A DNA stretch of 64,000 bases from Photobacterium profundum. GTDB lineage: Bacteria; Pseudomonadota; Gammaproteobacteria; Enterobacterales; Vibrionaceae. The translations under genes and the position numbers were made by a program. Shown here in pieces: positions 62,754-64,000 of the stretch. Each line of letters opens with the position of its first letter. Within the stretch, counting starts at the first letter, position 1. The stretch covers positions 744,001 to 808,000 of the forward strand of contig NZ_PYOD01000002.1 of the NCBI RefSeq assembly GCF_003026285.1. Direction: 5' to 3'. The notes under the pieces were generated by a model. The model searched no databases. It saw only the letters and a list, made by a program, of their open reading frames with translations, and was not told where the DNA came from.

Positions 62754-62938
62754 TGGAACAATGATCAAGAGGCACGAATAAACGGGGGGTGTCATCTCAA
62801 TTGGAACGATGATCAAGAAAGATCTTATGTTTAGATCGTTAACTATTCGGATCGATGATCAAGAGGGGATCTTATTTTCTTGTCTAGTTTAGAGCTACTT
62901 TTACTTATGCCACTAAAAAACTGGAACGATGATCAAGT
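62754..62938 (+). repeat. Remote cluster of four RctB-type iterons
   Basis: TGGAACAATGATCAAGAG (62754-62771), TGGAACGATGATCAAGA (62802-62818), GGATCGATGATCAAGAG (62849-62865) and TGGAACGATGATCAAG (62922-62937): four direct copies with cores at 62761, 62809, 62855 and 62929. They match the origin iteron GAACGATGATCAAG at 31559 and GGAAGTATGATCAAGAG. Eight GATC sites lie in this 185-bp stretch. Vibrio cholerae has a comparable off-origin iteron cluster that reduces chromosome-2 replication. Confidence 0.8.
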
Positions 62939-63113
62939 ATGTAGTTTATTTAAGTTTTTGATTTTATGTGTTTATATTAGTTTTTGGTACATTTTACGGT
63001 ATTTTATCGATATGCTTTCGAGTGATGCAGAATGACCTGTGAGCCCTTGTAACATAAGGGAATAAGCGTGATCGCCGAAATTGAAATCACACTGCCCGTA
63101 AAGAATACTATCT

Positions 63114-63127
63114 TGATCACTTTTCCG
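63114..63127 (-). promoter_or_regulatory. Inverted RctB-like site
   Basis: On the minus strand CCGGAAAAGTGATCAAGATA (core 63114-63120), very like the variant iteron ACGGAAAAGTGATCAA at 30931 in the phased origin array. It faces the four direct copies. Confidence 0.55.
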
Positions 63128-63150
63128 GTGTGTTTACGTGGCGAAAGCAC

Positions 63151-63322
63151 TATACCCAAGCTACCTCAAGAGGCTCGTTTCAGCGAGAATTTTTTGGGCT
63201 CTAGCTAAGACACTTATTTATAGACCTAGTGGTTCTACGTTGAAAATAAGTAACATCGCATAGAGCCCAACAAAACTCTCCCTTCGGGAGTGAATCCTGC
63301 ATATTGAGGTCGCTTGGGTATA
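63151..63322. repeat. MITE-like element, complete copy
   Basis: 172 bp with inverted termini TATACCCAAG (63151-63160) and CTTGGGTATA (63313-63322). The left 100 bp match the reverse complement of 14054-14154 at most positions. Inside, AGAGCCCAACAAAACTCTC near the right end mirrors GAGAATTTTTTGGGCTCTA near the left, so the whole can fold as a long hairpin. No transposase. Confidence 0.8.
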
Positions 63323-63420
63323 TATTTAGAAGAGAGATTGTTCATTAAGAGAAAAGAAACTAGAGTCTAGGCACGGTTACTGAGACAATGCTTTATTCAT
63401 TATTGGTTTATTTGTTATAG

Positions 63421-64000
63421 ATGAATACTAAGTTTAAACATTCAGAAATTGTCATACTGCCAGAACAGATGGAACACCATAATCATGGCTATAACCAAGT
63501 TGTGATTGGCTTATCTGGACAGACAGAGTTTGATATAGAAGGCTATGGTAATCTTGTTTGCCCTGGTCAGGGGTGTTTAGTGACCGCTGATTCTGAACAT
63601 GCCTTTTCTGGTTTAGGTCGAAATGAAATATTGGTTCTGAATATACCAGTCTCCCAAAATTCGTTTGAAGAAACCTACGGCCATTTACAACCTTCTTATG
63701 CGGTGGAACGTGTCGAACGCTTATTTGATCAGTCGAGCTATTTTCATCTTGATAGCCAAGCTCAAAACCTTATTAATGCACTGACTGTTGAAATGACAGC
63801 GCACCCTGATGATCTGTTATTAAGTAAAGCATGTACTGATACACTGATGTGCGTATTACAGCGACATTTTAAGCCGTTAGCATCCGATCGCCATATTGCA
63901 CGTTTAAATATGGATATTGTCGATCAATACATTATTAAGCACCTAACGCGTAAAATTTCTGTAACACAATTGGCGGGGCTGGTTTTTTTAGGTGAAAGCC
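63421..64000 (+). CDS. AraC-family transcriptional regulator, cut by the window end
   Basis: ATG 63421 to the window edge, 193 residues visible. The start MNTKFKHSEIVILPEQMEHHNHGYNQVVIGLSGQTEFDIEGYGN is a cupin sensor; the last visible part, VDQYIIKHLTRKISVTQLAGLVFLGES, is the start of the AraC helix-turn-helix. The second helix-turn-helix lies outside. Target unknown. Confidence 0.82.
   Translation, partial: MNTKFKHSEIVILPEQMEHHNHGYNQVVIGLSGQTEFDIEGYGNLVCPGQGCLVTADSEHAFSGLGRNEILVLNIPVSQNSFEETYGHLQPSYAVERVERLFDQSSYFHLDSQAQNLINALTVEMTAHPDDLLLSKACTDTLMCVLQRHFKPLASDRHIARLNMDIVDQYIIKHLTRKISVTQLAGLVFLGES

Larger units (their letters stand above)
62607..63420. other. Gene-free region with remote RctB iterons and a MITE-like element
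   Basis: 814 bp without a protein-coding frame. It holds the AEC promoter, four direct RctB-type iterons (62754-62938), a small hairpin CCCTTGT-AACA-TAAGGG (about 63045), an inverted iteron-like site (63114-63127), a full repeat element (63151-63322) and the AraC promoter. Confidence 0.65.

Overview
The window is a chromosomal segment of a member of the Vibrionaceae, most likely a Photobacterium. It spans the replication origin region of the secondary chromosome (chromosome 2). The call rests on adjacent genes for an RctB-type initiator (28713-30713, minus) and a ParA2/ParB2 pair (32029-34226, plus). Between them lies a 1.3 kb gene-free origin with phased ATGATCA iterons and a perfect DnaA box. 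Eight perfect copies of the chromosome-2 parS2 motif (NTTTACANTGTAAAN) are spread over the first 40 kb. RctB and parS2 are known from Vibrionaceae secondary chromosomes; the genus is inference. There are no rRNA or tRNA genes, insertion sequences, prophages or CRISPR arrays.

Left arm (1-28.3 kb): a cut-off ornithine cyclodeaminase-family gene, a LysR regulator and a glycine-zipper lipoprotein. Next is a four-gene sugar operon: periplasmic binding protein, single-domain ATPase, permease and a GH4 glycosidase. Then come a D-aminoacylase-like amidohydrolase, an EamA transporter, a DUF4442 protein, a DEDDh exonuclease, a second LysR, and a DUF3179-like membrane protein coupled to a 62-residue protein. 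An AraC regulator, a PstS-like phosphate-binding protein, a MORN-variant repeat protein and a maltose-acetyltransferase homologue follow. The tetrathionate respiration locus comes next (ttrRS minus, ttrBCA plus), and then a patatin/beta-barrel (PlpD-like) outer-membrane protein.

Origin (28.6-34.3 kb): rctB with its terminator and a parS2 site; oriC2 with six iterons at exactly 23-bp spacing, a DnaA box and a right-hand, rctA-like block with inverted iterons and another parS2; then parA2-parB2 with a strong terminator.

Right arm (34.3-64 kb): tmcA, a PHP phosphatase, an unknown 131-residue protein, a FapA/DUF342 protein, a degenerate GGDEF-EAL (LapD-like) membrane protein, a DctB/DctD-like two-component pair whose AAA+ domain lacks GAFTGA, pdxH, a PAS-LuxR regulator, a candidate small RNA, a Fur-box-preceded MneA-like manganese exporter, a LysR/VOC/FMN-reductase cluster, and a MATE pump. 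A beta-glucoside PTS locus follows (two IIC proteins, IIB, IIA, GH1 phospho-beta-glucosidase, LamB-type porin, LacI regulator), then an AEC permease and a cut-off AraC regulator.

The most notable signal outside ordinary genes is a compact remote cluster of RctB-type iterons at 62754-62935, with an inverted relative at 63114. It sits about 32 kb from the origin. A further isolated iteron is fused to a 17-bp-arm inverted repeat at 15055-15112. These look like titration or timing elements for chromosome-2 replication. A family of MITE-like repeats with TATACCCAAG termini is also dispersed through intergenic DNA.
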